A stretch of DNA of 6,764 nucleotides, taken from Ruminococcaceae bacterium UBA1730 (lineage in GTDB: Bacteria; Bacillota; Clostridia; Oscillospirales; Acutalibacteraceae). How positions within the stretch are numbered: position 1 is the first letter of the stretch; every line of letters begins with the position of its first letter. A program made the position numbers and the translations under genes. The DNA lies in contig DCII01000051.1 of NCBI GenBank assembly GCA_002315935.1, positions 1 through 6,764 of the forward strand. Reading direction: 5' to 3'. The notes beneath the pieces are model-generated. The model did no database searches and had not been told where the DNA came from. It saw only the letters and a program-made list of their open reading frames with translations. Below, piece after piece: positions 1 to 6,560 of this stretch.

Positions 1-44
1 ATTTTCAACTGTGCCGTGTGTTTCATGCTTTTGGGTATGAATTA

Positions 45-72
45 AAGGCTGCAAGAATCTTCTCACAGCCTT
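45..72 (-). terminator. possible weak terminator hairpin after spoIIR
   Basis: Read on the minus strand, about 120 bases beyond the spoIIR stop, AAGGCTG and CAGCCTT form a 7-bp stem. Two wobble pairs and further A-U/G-C pairs extend it inward almost to the loop. The following bases (TTTAATTC) are only a poor U tract, so termination would be inefficient, or the hairpin may only protect a 3' end. No better terminator is visible between spoIIR and the left edge, so this is the best candidate for the end of the recD2-comF-mreB-spoIIR unit. Confidence 0.35.
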
Positions 73-194
73 ATATATCAAGGGTTTTCAATTATTCATG
101 GGTTTCAAAACCACGAAATTCACAAAATATATCTGCTGTTTTTACGATGAAAACATACTCGAAAATTTTACTTGCCGATTTAATCAGCGTTTAC

Positions 195-791
195 TTAGAT
201 TTTATTTTTCAACTTTTCGAACAATTCAACTGCTTTGAATCTTATCTCATATTTCGGATTTGATTTAATAAGCTTCGCACCGTTTTTTCCGAGAACGGCA
301 TCTATATCCGCAGCTGCCGACGGGATACACAATGGCGGATACATAACGCACCACCAGTTATGTCCCTCACCCTTTCCGAGAATAACTCTGACTGCAAGAT
401 ACCTGCCTGCCGGCATTGTAAATTCTTCATATTCTCTCGTTGCGAAATATTCCTCAACAATATATATATATGTTTTATATTCAAATCCGTTCTCCCTGAG
501 AACATTATCGGCTATTGCTTCGAGGTTTTCCTTTTCTTCAACCAGTACTTCTTCGGCATTGTCTTTTGTTACCGCTCCAGAAAAAAGCTTTTCCCCGCTC
601 TTAAGCAAAGCATCACGAACAAGAAGCTTAACAGTCTGATCTTCGTCATTGTCCGAATTGGCAAGGATATGAAGTCTGACAACATTATTTCTGATTTCTT
701 TGCAGTCTGCTCCGAAGCTGAAAAATGACAGAGCAATTGCAATAGCCAGCGATACTGCCACTGAAATTTCTATTCTGTGTCTGATACTCAT
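195..791 (-). CDS. spoIIR: stage II sporulation protein R (SpoIIR)
   Basis: SpoIIR is the secreted forespore signal that makes the mother-cell protease SpoIIGA cleave pro-sigma-E, linking engulfment-stage gene expression in the two compartments. The 198-residue product has a short basic N-terminus and one hydrophobic segment (about residues 8-27, signal peptide or anchor). It then carries the family signature RLHILANSDNDEDQ at 39-52, followed by KLLVRDALL. A second hallmark, GKGEGHNWWCVMYPPLC, lies at 139-155. Length is normal for the family. I chose the ATG at 791 because AAAGGACGG stands 7-10 bases before it. An upstream in-frame ATG at 824 would add 11 residues but has no ribosome binding site and lies inside a hairpin. 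The gene follows mreB by 58 bases. In Bacillus subtilis spoIIR is sigma-F dependent, but I could not find a convincing sigma-F promoter here. Identification is near certain; the start is likely. Confidence 0.95.
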   Translation of the reverse strand: MSIRHRIEISVAVSLAIAIALSFFSFGADCKEIRNNVVRLHILANSDNDEDQTVKLLVRDALLKSGEKLFSGAVTKDNAEEVLVEEKENLEAIADNVLRENGFEYKTYIYIVEEYFATREYEEFTMPAGRYLAVRVILGKGEGHNWWCVMYPPLCIPSAAADIDAVLGKNGAKLIKSNPKYEIRFKAVELFEKLKNKI

Positions 792-796
792 AAATA

Positions 797-836
797 AACC
801 GTCCTTTGAATGATTTAAACTCATTCTTGGACGGTT
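797..836 (-). promoter_or_regulatory. hairpin enclosing the spoIIR ribosome binding site
   Basis: In minus-strand RNA, AACCGUCC (836-829) pairs with GGACGGUU (804-797). Inside, GAAUGA pairs with UCAUUC around a 7-base loop, with a small AA/AAA internal loop between the two stems. The spoIIR Shine-Dalgarno AAAGGA lies in the 3' strand: its As are in the internal loop and its GGA is in the outer stem. The stem is followed by UUUAUUU and then the spoIIR ATG, so it could also act as a weak attenuator at the end of mreB. The pairing is seen directly; the regulatory role is inference. Confidence 0.5.
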
Positions 837-849
837 GAAGCTTTTTTAT

Positions 850-1899
850 TCAGTTCTGCTCGGAATTGACATCGAGACCGCCGATTTCATTTCTTGCTTT
901 AAACACATAACCATTCTGGCTGAGAATATCCATATGTGAAAGTGCTTCACCCGTTCCGAGAGCCACGCAATTGAGCGGGTCCTCGGCAATAAAGGTTTTG
1001 ACACCTGTTTTTTCACGAATCATCACATCAATATCCTGAAGCAATGCACCGCCCCCGGTGATATAAATTCCCGAATCGGAAATATCCGCCGAAAGCTCGG
1101 GAGGAGTAAGCTCCAGAACAGAACGAACACCCTCACAGATTGCTTCGAGATTCTGACGGATTGCAAGATAAACTTCGGTTGAGGTAACCTCAATGCTGAC
1201 GGGCATATTGGTGATAAAATGCTTTCCCTTGACATTCATTCCGAGTTCAACATTGCGTAATCTCGCACAACCTATCTGACGCTTTATCTGTTCGGCAGTC
1301 TTTTCGCCGATGATAACATCTCTTTCACGCCTTATCTGACGCATAATGGATTCATCGAAAGCATTACCGGCCGTTTTTATAGACTTTGAAACCGAAATAC
1401 ATCCCATTGTAATAACGGCAATATCGGTTGTTCCTCCTCCGATGTCAACCACCATTGTTCCTTTGGGACGGTCATCCTTTATACCTGCTCCGAGAGCGGC
1501 GGCAAGAGGCTCTTCGATAAGGCAGGCTTTTGCCGCTCCTGCGGCAGTAATCAGGTCGAGAATTGTTCTTTTTTCAAGACTTGTTACTGCCGACGGAATG
1601 CAGACTACGACATTCGGCTTGAAGACCATATTCTTACAAAGCTTCTGAAGAAAATAGCCGAGAATATGTCTTGTTGCCGTGAAATCCGAAACAACGCCGT
1701 GCTTCATTGGCTTGACTACCCTCAACGAATCGGGAGTTTTTCCAATCATATCATAAGCGTGCTTACCGACTGCAACAAGCTTGCCCGTTTGATTATCATA
1801 TGCGGCAACACACGGCTCTGACATAACAATGCCTTTGCCTTCAATATAAACAACTATCGAGGTTGTGCCGAGGTCAATTCCGATATTTATGCCGAGCAC
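850..1899 (-). CDS. mreB: MreB/Mbl-family actin-like rod-shape protein
   Basis: This bacterial actin homologue forms membrane-associated filaments that guide peptidoglycan synthesis along the cell cylinder. The 349-residue product has the actin-fold ATP-binding elements in order: phosphate-1 loop GIDLGTTS at 7-14, the LIEEPLAAALG segment at 127-137, phosphate-2 VDIGGGTTD at 151-159, and adenosine-binding TGGGALL at 281-287. Near the end it has the usual IAEDPLNCVALGTG at 304-317. Length fits MreB, Mbl and MreBH (about 330-350), and I cannot tell these paralogues apart from sequence alone. The start is GTG, preceded by AGGAAGGCGG; no nearby ATG fits the family N-terminus as well. It lies 30 bases after comF and 58 before spoIIR on the same strand, without mreC or mreD beside it. 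The C-terminal tail after about residue 325 is family-variable. Confidence 0.92.
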   Translation of the reverse strand: MLGINIGIDLGTTSIVVYIEGKGIVMSEPCVAAYDNQTGKLVAVGKHAYDMIGKTPDSLRVVKPMKHGVVSDFTATRHILGYFLQKLCKNMVFKPNVVVCIPSAVTSLEKRTILDLITAAGAAKACLIEEPLAAALGAGIKDDRPKGTMVVDIGGGTTDIAVITMGCISVSKSIKTAGNAFDESIMRQIRRERDVIIGEKTAEQIKRQIGCARLRNVELGMNVKGKHFITNMPVSIEVTSTEVYLAIRQNLEAICEGVRSVLELTPPELSADISDSGIYITGGGALLQDIDVMIREKTGVKTFIAEDPLNCVALGTGEALSHMDILSQNGYVFKARNEIGGLDVNSEQN

Positions 1900-1929
1900 G
1901 GTATCACCGCCTTCCTATATATTAATGTA

Positions 1930-2637
1930 TTATTGCTTTTTCTTCTTTTTTGTAACAGCAACCGTCACGCAATGAGTTGCCTTTGCACCGTAAAGCCAGA
2001 GCATCTTTGCACATTCATCGAGGGTTTCGCCCGATGTTGCTATATCATCGCAGAGAAGAAAAGTTTTTCCCGAAATCTTTTCCGGCTCCGAAGCATCAAA
2101 TGCACCTGCAAGATTGCCTTTTCTGAGAATATAAATCAAATCATGCTGAGTTTCGGTTTTGAATAATTTCTTGAGAGCATGAGGATAATATTCAACGCCG
2201 ATAAGCTCCGCAAGCTTTTTTGCAAGAAGAGCACACTGGTCAAAGCCTCTCTTCTTCCTACTTTCATCCATCATCGGAACTGAAATCACATAATCGAATT
2301 TTATTCCGTCATATCTTTTTCTGACTGTTTTTGCCATTTCATCGCAATAGGCTTCATAATTCTGCTTTCCGTTTCTGAATTTGAAAATATGAAGACCGTT
2401 TCTGACATTGCCTTCAAAATAGAACGGTGCAACGATAGATTCATAATATTTTTCGGACTTTCTGCAACTGCATTCTTCTTTTTCTCTGCCGCACTTCATA
2501 CATATGCTCTTCTCAACTCTCGGAAGAGTTTTTCTGCATTCACGGCAGGAGAATTCATCGCTCGGAATAACTCTTCCGCAATATGCACATCTTCTCGGAA
2601 ACAGAGCAAGAAGAAACGATTCAACCAGTCTTTTCAA
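1930..2637 (-). CDS. comFC: ComF family protein (zinc ribbon plus phosphoribosyltransferase domain)
   Basis: This 235-residue protein belongs to the ComFC/GntX family. In naturally competent bacteria the family supports DNA uptake or processing, and its exact reaction is not settled. The N-terminus carries a zinc-ribbon set of cysteines: C17-C20 and C31-C34, then C46-C49 and C56/C58. A phosphoribosyltransferase fold follows: VPMMDESRKKRGFDQ at 120-134 matches the family's V-P...R-G-F-[ND]-Q region, and the PRPP-binding loop LLCDDIATSGETL is at 194-206. The tail is a lysine run (230-234). The start is TTG, with AGGTGAAGAG just upstream. It overlaps the recD2 stop by 4 bases (TTGA), a classic arrangement for translational coupling to recD2. 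No other competence gene is in the window, so a role in transformation cannot be assumed. Confidence 0.9.
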   Translation of the reverse strand: MKRLVESFLLALFPRRCAYCGRVIPSDEFSCRECRKTLPRVEKSICMKCGREKEECSCRKSEKYYESIVAPFYFEGNVRNGLHIFKFRNGKQNYEAYCDEMAKTVRKRYDGIKFDYVISVPMMDESRKKRGFDQCALLAKKLAELIGVEYYPHALKKLFKTETQHDLIYILRKGNLAGAFDASEPEKISGKTFLLCDDIATSGETLDECAKMLWLYGAKATHCVTVAVTKKKKKQ

Positions 2638-4835
2638 TTCTCTTCACCTAACATTATGAAGCTTTTGAGAGCCGAATAACGCTTTGACTTGCTGTTGTTA
2701 TCGGTCATTTTCTTAACCATCTGTTGCGAACCGACAAGAATCATCATATCCTTCGCCCTTGTGACAGCGGTATAAAGAAGATTGCGATAAGCAAGCTGGT
2801 CAACCACTCCGACAACGGGCATCACAACAGCAGGAAATTCGTTTCCCTGGCTCTTGTGAACCGTTATTGCATAGGCGTGCTCAAGCTCCTGATTGCCTTC
2901 AAACGGATATTCCGCAACTCTGTCATCAAATCTGATGTTTAGAATCCGTGAGGATTCATCAATTTTTTCAAGGATACCTATGTCTCCGTTGAAGATTCCG
3001 AGACCTTTCCCCTCGGAATTTTCCCACGGGATATTATAATTATTCTTTATCTGCATCAGCTTATCCCCTTCACGGAAAACACGCTGACCGAAATTATGCT
3101 CTTTTTTATGCTTCGCAGAAGGATTTATTTTCCGCTGAAGAAGTTTATTGAGATTAACCGTTCCTGCTTCGCCTTTTTTTGACGGACACAGAACCTGAAT
3201 ATCGTCAGTCGGCGAATAACTATATGACTTCGGAAGTCTGAGCGTACAAAGGTCGCAGACCGTTTCAGCCGCAGACGAAGCTGTTTTTCTCTCTATAAAG
3301 AAAAAATCCTTGTCCTTGACCGCAAGCTCAGGGAATTCGCCTTTGACTATCTTATGAGCGTTCGTGATTATCAGACTTTCCATAGCCTGCCTGAAAACCT
3401 CTTTCAGCTCCACAACGGGAACCGCCTTTGAATTGACAATATCATGAAGCACATTGCCCGCTCCAACGGGCGGAAGCTGATCGGAATCGCCGACCATAAC
3501 AAGTCTGCATCCTATCGGGAGTGCATCGAGAAGACTTGAGAAAAGCAGAATATCAACCATTGAAAGCTCATCAATGATGACCGCTCCTGCACTGATGGGA
3601 TTTCTGCGGTTACGCTGAAAAACGGGTTTATCGTTTCTGTCCCATTCAACCTCAAGAAGACGGTGAATCGTCTGTGCATCTCTGCCAGTAAGCTCACTCA
3701 TTCTCTTTGCCGCTCTGCCTGTCGGTGCCGCAAGTGCAACCTCAAGCCCCTGACCTTCAAAGACCTTAAGAATACCACGGAGAGTTGTTGTTTTACCCGT
3801 ACCCGGTCCTCCCGTCAGCACAAGAATACCCTTTTCAACGGCAATTCTAATTGCACTGCGTTGAGTTTCGTTATAGCAGATACCGCCGATAAGCTCGGCA
3901 TTATTAATCTGACCTTCAATATCCTTATCGCATTTCGGAGCAAAATGCTTCATGAAAAGAAGCGAATCCGCCGCCTGCTTTTCGGCTTTATATATATTGG
4001 GAAGAAAAATGAATTCCTTGCCGTAAAGAACCTGCGAAACAAGTTGTTTTTTCTCAATAAGAACATATACTCTTTCTGCAACCGCCTTTTCGGAAACTCC
4101 GAGAAGCTCGTTACTTATCGGAATAACCTTTTCCTTCGGAAGGCAGGTGTGACCGTTGCCGAGGTTATGTCTTATTACGTGTATTATACCTGCATCAATT
4201 CTGAATTCATCCGCAGGCGGTGACGGAAGCCTTTTGGCTATCTCGCAAACCTTTTCGAATTTTATTCCTATTCCCTCTCCGCAGAGCAGATATGGATTTT
4301 TTTCTATTTTAGCGGCACAATCCCTGCCGAGCATATTGAAGGCTTTTAAGCATTCTGCCGTTGAAAGACCGAATTTTTCGAGAGCAATGAGTGCTTCTCT
4401 TTCACTTGCCTGTTTTCGGAAGCTTGAAGAAATTTCCAATGCCTTCCCCGCAGAAATTCCTTTTATTGTTGCTAATTGAGAGGGATGCTTTTCAATTATT
4501 TCAAATGCCTTATCGCCGAATTTTTCTATAATTTTCTGTGCGGTCTTTTCTTTTATACCTTTTATAATACCCGAAGAAAGATAAGAAAGCATTTCGGAGG
4601 CGGTTTCGGGAATTTCTCTGCGACAGCCTTCAATCTTAAACTGCTTGCCGAAGGTCGGATGAACTGACCACGCTCCGATAAATGTGACCCTTTCGCCCAT
4701 ATACAGCTCGCCGACATTTCCCGTTGCAGTATAAAGCTCACCGTCACTTGAAAAATCAAGCACAGTGTAGCCATTCTCTTCATTTCTGAAGGTAATATAT
4801 TCAACTGTTCCGGTTATCTGAACAAGCTCTTCCAT
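2634..4835 (-). CDS. recD2: RecD2-type ATP-dependent 5'-3' DNA helicase
   Basis: RecD2 is the stand-alone RecD-like superfamily 1B helicase of bacteria without RecBC, involved in DNA repair and fork maintenance. The 733-residue product has a family N-terminal OB-like region (1-75). Helix-hairpin-helix repeats follow around 85-200, including GIIKGIKEKTAQKI at 89-102 and IKGISAGKALEI at 124-135. The helicase core runs in order: Walker A GGPGTGKT 342-349, motif Ia APTGRAAKRM 370-379, DEAD-like VIIDELSMVD 419-428, motif III VGDSDQLPPVG 448-458, LKEVFRQ 477-483, AITVHKSQGNEFPAVV 656-671, and LLYTAVTRAK 686-695. All key motifs are intact. The ATG at 4835 has GGAAAGG 6 bases upstream and matches the family N-terminus. 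The frame stays open 69 codons further upstream, but that stretch is the RNase P RNA gene and should not be translated. The stop overlaps the comF start. Confidence 0.96.
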   Translation of the reverse strand: MEELVQITGTVEYITFRNEENGYTVLDFSSDGELYTATGNVGELYMGERVTFIGAWSVHPTFGKQFKIEGCRREIPETASEMLSYLSSGIIKGIKEKTAQKIIEKFGDKAFEIIEKHPSQLATIKGISAGKALEISSSFRKQASEREALIALEKFGLSTAECLKAFNMLGRDCAAKIEKNPYLLCGEGIGIKFEKVCEIAKRLPSPPADEFRIDAGIIHVIRHNLGNGHTCLPKEKVIPISNELLGVSEKAVAERVYVLIEKKQLVSQVLYGKEFIFLPNIYKAEKQAADSLLFMKHFAPKCDKDIEGQINNAELIGGICYNETQRSAIRIAVEKGILVLTGGPGTGKTTTLRGILKVFEGQGLEVALAAPTGRAAKRMSELTGRDAQTIHRLLEVEWDRNDKPVFQRNRRNPISAGAVIIDELSMVDILLFSSLLDALPIGCRLVMVGDSDQLPPVGAGNVLHDIVNSKAVPVVELKEVFRQAMESLIITNAHKIVKGEFPELAVKDKDFFFIERKTASSAAETVCDLCTLRLPKSYSYSPTDDIQVLCPSKKGEAGTVNLNKLLQRKINPSAKHKKEHNFGQRVFREGDKLMQIKNNYNIPWENSEGKGLGIFNGDIGILEKIDESSRILNIRFDDRVAEYPFEGNQELEHAYAITVHKSQGNEFPAVVMPVVGVVDQLAYRNLLYTAVTRAKDMMILVGSQQMVKKMTDNNSKSKRYSALKSFIMLGEEN

Positions 4836-4849
4836 AAGTAACCTTTCCG

Positions 4850-4872
4850 AAAAAAAGTGTGTGTCGAGATGG
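4850..4872 (-). terminator. U tract at the 3' end of rnpB
   Basis: The rnpB 3' strand CCATCTCGACACACAC is followed directly by seven Ts on the minus strand. No local hairpin precedes the tract; the only stem touching it is the long-range P1 helix made with the RNA's own 5' end. It could be a P1-dependent terminator or a processing boundary. Only 14 bases separate it from the recD2 ATG, so recD2 must be transcribed either by read-through of this site or from a promoter inside rnpB. Confidence 0.5.
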
Positions 4873-5221
4873 TCTGTAAGCCGAGTTCTGTCGTTTAAGA
4901 CGATTATCTGTCTACGCCATACATTGCTGCATGGCTTGAGCCACCTTTCGGAGTATCGCCGAGCAGACGCCGAAATCAAAGATTTCTCCTCCAGTTGGTG
5001 TTGCTTCGGATAGGGTTTACATGGCCGTGCAGTCTCCTGCACGCCGGTGAGCTCTTACCTCGCCTTTCCATCCTTACCTGCAAGCAGGCGGTTTCTTTCT
5101 GTTGCACTTTCCCTAAGGTCACCCTCGGCGGCCGTTAGCCGTTATCCTGCTCTGTGAAGCTCGGACTTTCCTCATCCAGCCAAATGGCTGTCCGCAACCG
5201 TCCAACCATCTCAACACACAT
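4857..5221 (-). ncRNA. rnpB: RNase P RNA, bacterial type A
   Basis: This is the catalytic RNA of ribonuclease P, which trims the 5' leaders of pre-tRNAs. On the minus strand the conserved regions appear in order: GAGGAAAGUCCGAGC (5173-5159), GGUAAGAGCUCACCGG (5059-5044), GUAAACCC (5020-5013), and ACAGAACUCGGCUUACAGACC near the 3' end (4891-4871). The two ends pair as helix P1: 5220-5206 with 4872-4858, 15 pairs including one G-U. The architecture with distal GCAACACC and a GGAGGA loop fits type A rather than the Bacillus type B. Length is about 365 bases, normal for the class. The exact 5' end is inferred from promoter spacing and P1, so it may be off by a few bases. It is divergent from the LCP gene and immediately upstream of recD2. 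Confidence 0.96.
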
Positions 5222-5224
5222 CTT

Positions 5225-5256
5225 ATTATATTAAATCAACGAAGCCGAAAAGTCAA
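5225..5256 (-). promoter_or_regulatory. sigma-A-type promoter of rnpB
   Basis: On the minus strand, TTGACT (5256-5251) is followed after 17 bases by TAATAT (5233-5228). A perfect TATAAT (5230-5225) overlaps it but would give a 20-base spacer. Either -10 element places the start close to the beginning of P1. The 40 bases upstream are almost pure A/T with A and T runs, as in an UP element, which suits a strong stable-RNA promoter. If recD2 and the genes behind it lack their own promoter, this one may serve them too. Confidence 0.75.
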
Positions 5257-5318
5257 ATATTTAATAGATTATTTTTACAAATGTAATAATTTTTTATGAA
5301 AACTCTGATATAAATATC

Positions 5319-5347
5319 TTGTGTTATACAGAATAATAATGTAAAAT
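5319..5347 (+). promoter_or_regulatory. sigma-A-type promoter of the LCP gene
   Basis: TTGTGT (5319-5324) and TAAAAT (5342-5347) are separated by 17 bases. The -10 element matches 5 of 6 consensus positions and the -35 element 3 of 6. Transcription would start near 5354 and give a leader of about 70 bases before the LCP start codon. No competing promoter of similar quality is visible in this divergent region. Confidence 0.6.
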
Positions 5348-5355
5348 GCTAACTG

Positions 5356-5419
5356 TTAAGCTCTTTGCAGAAGGTGGAGCTTAATACCGATTTGTCATTC
5401 CGAACACTCTGCGAAAGGA
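5356..5419 (+). promoter_or_regulatory. possible pseudoknotted leader of the LCP gene
   Basis: Perfect 8-bp arms TTAAGCTC (5356-5363) and GAGCTTAA (5377-5384) enclose a 13-base loop. Loop bases GCAGA (5367-5371) are complementary to TCTGC (5408-5412). That second pairing can grow to 8 bp using UUU (5364-5366) with GAA (5413-5415). It then reaches the Shine-Dalgarno AAAGGA (5414-5419), which stands 6 bases before the ATG. Together these form an H-type pseudoknot next to the ribosome binding site. The 5-bp version is sterically easier, because it leaves three bases to cross the helix. I do not recognise a known riboswitch class. The complementarity is seen; the fold and function are inference. 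Confidence 0.35.
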
Positions 5420-5425
5420 TAGTTT

Positions 5426-6448
5426 ATGAAGGATATTTATATTTCAAAAAATCATAACGAAGACCCCGAAGAGGTCGATATTTTTTATGATTCTCCAAAA
5501 GCTCCCGAACAACCGAAAAAGCCTAAGAAAAAGCACAGGCTCCGCAGAATTCTCTGCATAATTCTTATCGCTCTCCTCATTCCGTCTCTTCCGATTATGG
5601 GAGTTGCGGCTATTTCCGGTTACACAAGAAATGACCTGAAAAGAAATGAATATGTTTCAATCGGCGAAGTGACAAAAAATCCGCTTGTTTCCAATATTCT
5701 TCTTTTGGGCGTTGACGGCGAAGAGGGGCAGTCCTCAAGGTCGGATTCAATGATACTCGTTTCGATAGATTTCGTTCATATGAAAATCAAGCTTACTTCT
5801 TTTCTGCGTGACTGCTGGGTTGAAATTCCGTCAAAAGAAAAAAGCGGAAAGCTCAACGCTTCATATGCATACGGCGGACCTCAGCTTGTCAAAGACACAA
5901 TCGAATATAATTACGGAGTCGGCATTGACCACTACATCAAGGTCGATTTCAATATGTTCAAGATGATAATTGACAGGCTCGGCGGAGTTGATGTTGAGGT
6001 TACCGAAAAGGAATCGAATTTTATCAACAGAACCACCCGTCAGACCGTTGAAAGCGGAAGCTCCGTTCATCTCAACGGCGAAGAAGCACTTGTTTATTGT
6101 CGAATAAGAAAGCTCGATACGGATTACATGAGAACCTACCGTCAGAGAAAGGTTATCACATCCCTGCTCGACAAGGCGAAGAAATCCTCCGTTTCCGACC
6201 TTATTGCAATGGCGAAGGATGTTTTTCCGCTCATCGAAACAGACCTCTCTCCCTCTGAAATTTCCGTTCTTGCATATAAAGGTTTAGCGGCTTTGCTCGG
6301 ATTTAAAATTGTTTCAACGAGAGTTCCGACCGATGACCAGATGCATTCGGACACCGTAAGCGGTCAATGGGTTGAGATAGCCGATATGGAAGCAGTCAGA
6401 GAATATCTCCATGATTTTATTTATACGGGAAAAATTGAAGAAGAATAG
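5426..6448 (+). CDS. LytR-CpsA-Psr (LCP) family cell-wall polymer ligase
   Basis: LCP proteins are membrane-anchored enzymes that transfer undecaprenyl-linked polymers such as teichoic acids or capsule onto peptidoglycan outside the cell. The 340-residue product has an acidic then lysine-rich cytoplasmic N-terminus (1-41, with a K/P-rich stretch at 25-37) and one membrane segment at about 42-64. The extracellular LCP domain begins near 88. Its signatures are NILLLGVDG (90-98), R105-S-D107, the RD pair at 128-129 followed by WVEIP, GGVDVEV at 186-192, and HLNGEEALVYCRIRK (215-229) followed by DTDYMRTYRQRKV. The arginines and aspartates that bind the pyrophosphate in this family are present. 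ATG at 5426 follows AAAGGA by 6 bases. It is single-gene, divergent from rnpB and closed by a strong terminator. The polymer substrate cannot be read from sequence. Confidence 0.93.
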   Translation: MKDIYISKNHNEDPEEVDIFYDSPKAPEQPKKPKKKHRLRRILCIILIALLIPSLPIMGVAAISGYTRNDLKRNEYVSIGEVTKNPLVSNILLLGVDGEEGQSSRSDSMILVSIDFVHMKIKLTSFLRDCWVEIPSKEKSGKLNASYAYGGPQLVKDTIEYNYGVGIDHYIKVDFNMFKMIIDRLGGVDVEVTEKESNFINRTTRQTVESGSSVHLNGEEALVYCRIRKLDTDYMRTYRQRKVITSLLDKAKKSSVSDLIAMAKDVFPLIETDLSPSEISVLAYKGLAALLGFKIVSTRVPTDDQMHSDTVSGQWVEIADMEAVREYLHDFIYTGKIEEE

Positions 6449-6451
6449 CAG

Positions 6452-6493
6452 AAACGGTGTGACTTTTCAGCTGAATTGTCACACCGTTTTTTT
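6452..6493 (+). terminator. intrinsic terminator of the LCP gene
   Basis: AAACGGTGTGAC (6452-6463) and GTCACACCGTTT (6478-6489) make a perfect 12-bp stem around a 14-base loop. Seven Ts (6487-6493) follow. It begins 3 bases after the LCP stop codon. Confidence 0.95.
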
Positions 6494-6560
6494 CGCCTTC
6501 AAGGAAAGCTGCAAATGGCAGGAATATCAGAATTAAGACTCATTTTACACTCTTCACGAA

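Noticed and set aside
1..26. Minus-strand ATG at 26 running off the left edge
   Set aside because: Only eight codons are visible and there is no ribosome binding site, so it cannot be called a gene.
235..728. Plus-strand open frames opposite spoIIR
   Set aside because: They are antisense to a clear SpoIIR coding sequence, without recognisable domains or start signals.
792..824. Longer spoIIR start at the ATG ending at 824
   Set aside because: It has no Shine-Dalgarno, and the codons fall within the hairpin. The ATG at 791 has a good site and gives the usual SpoIIR N-terminus.
792..900. Sigma-F or sigma-G promoter for spoIIR
   Set aside because: TGAATA near the mreB end resembles a -35 element, but no matching -10 (GG..A.A.T or CAT.CTA type) stands at the right distance.
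3663..4223. Plus-strand open frame of 186 codons
   Set aside because: It lies wholly antisense to recD2, whose helicase motifs are intact. It has no ribosome binding site and its product has low-complexity, shadow-like composition.
4873..4990. Internal promoter for recD2 inside rnpB (GATAAT and GATACT as -10 candidates)
   Set aside because: The corresponding -35 elements are poor, and these bases are conserved RNase P structure, so their sequence is explained without a promoter.
6466..6475. Palindrome TTCAGCTGAA in the loop of the LCP terminator
   Set aside because: It is a short self-complementary piece inside a clear terminator loop; no need for an operator or recombination site.
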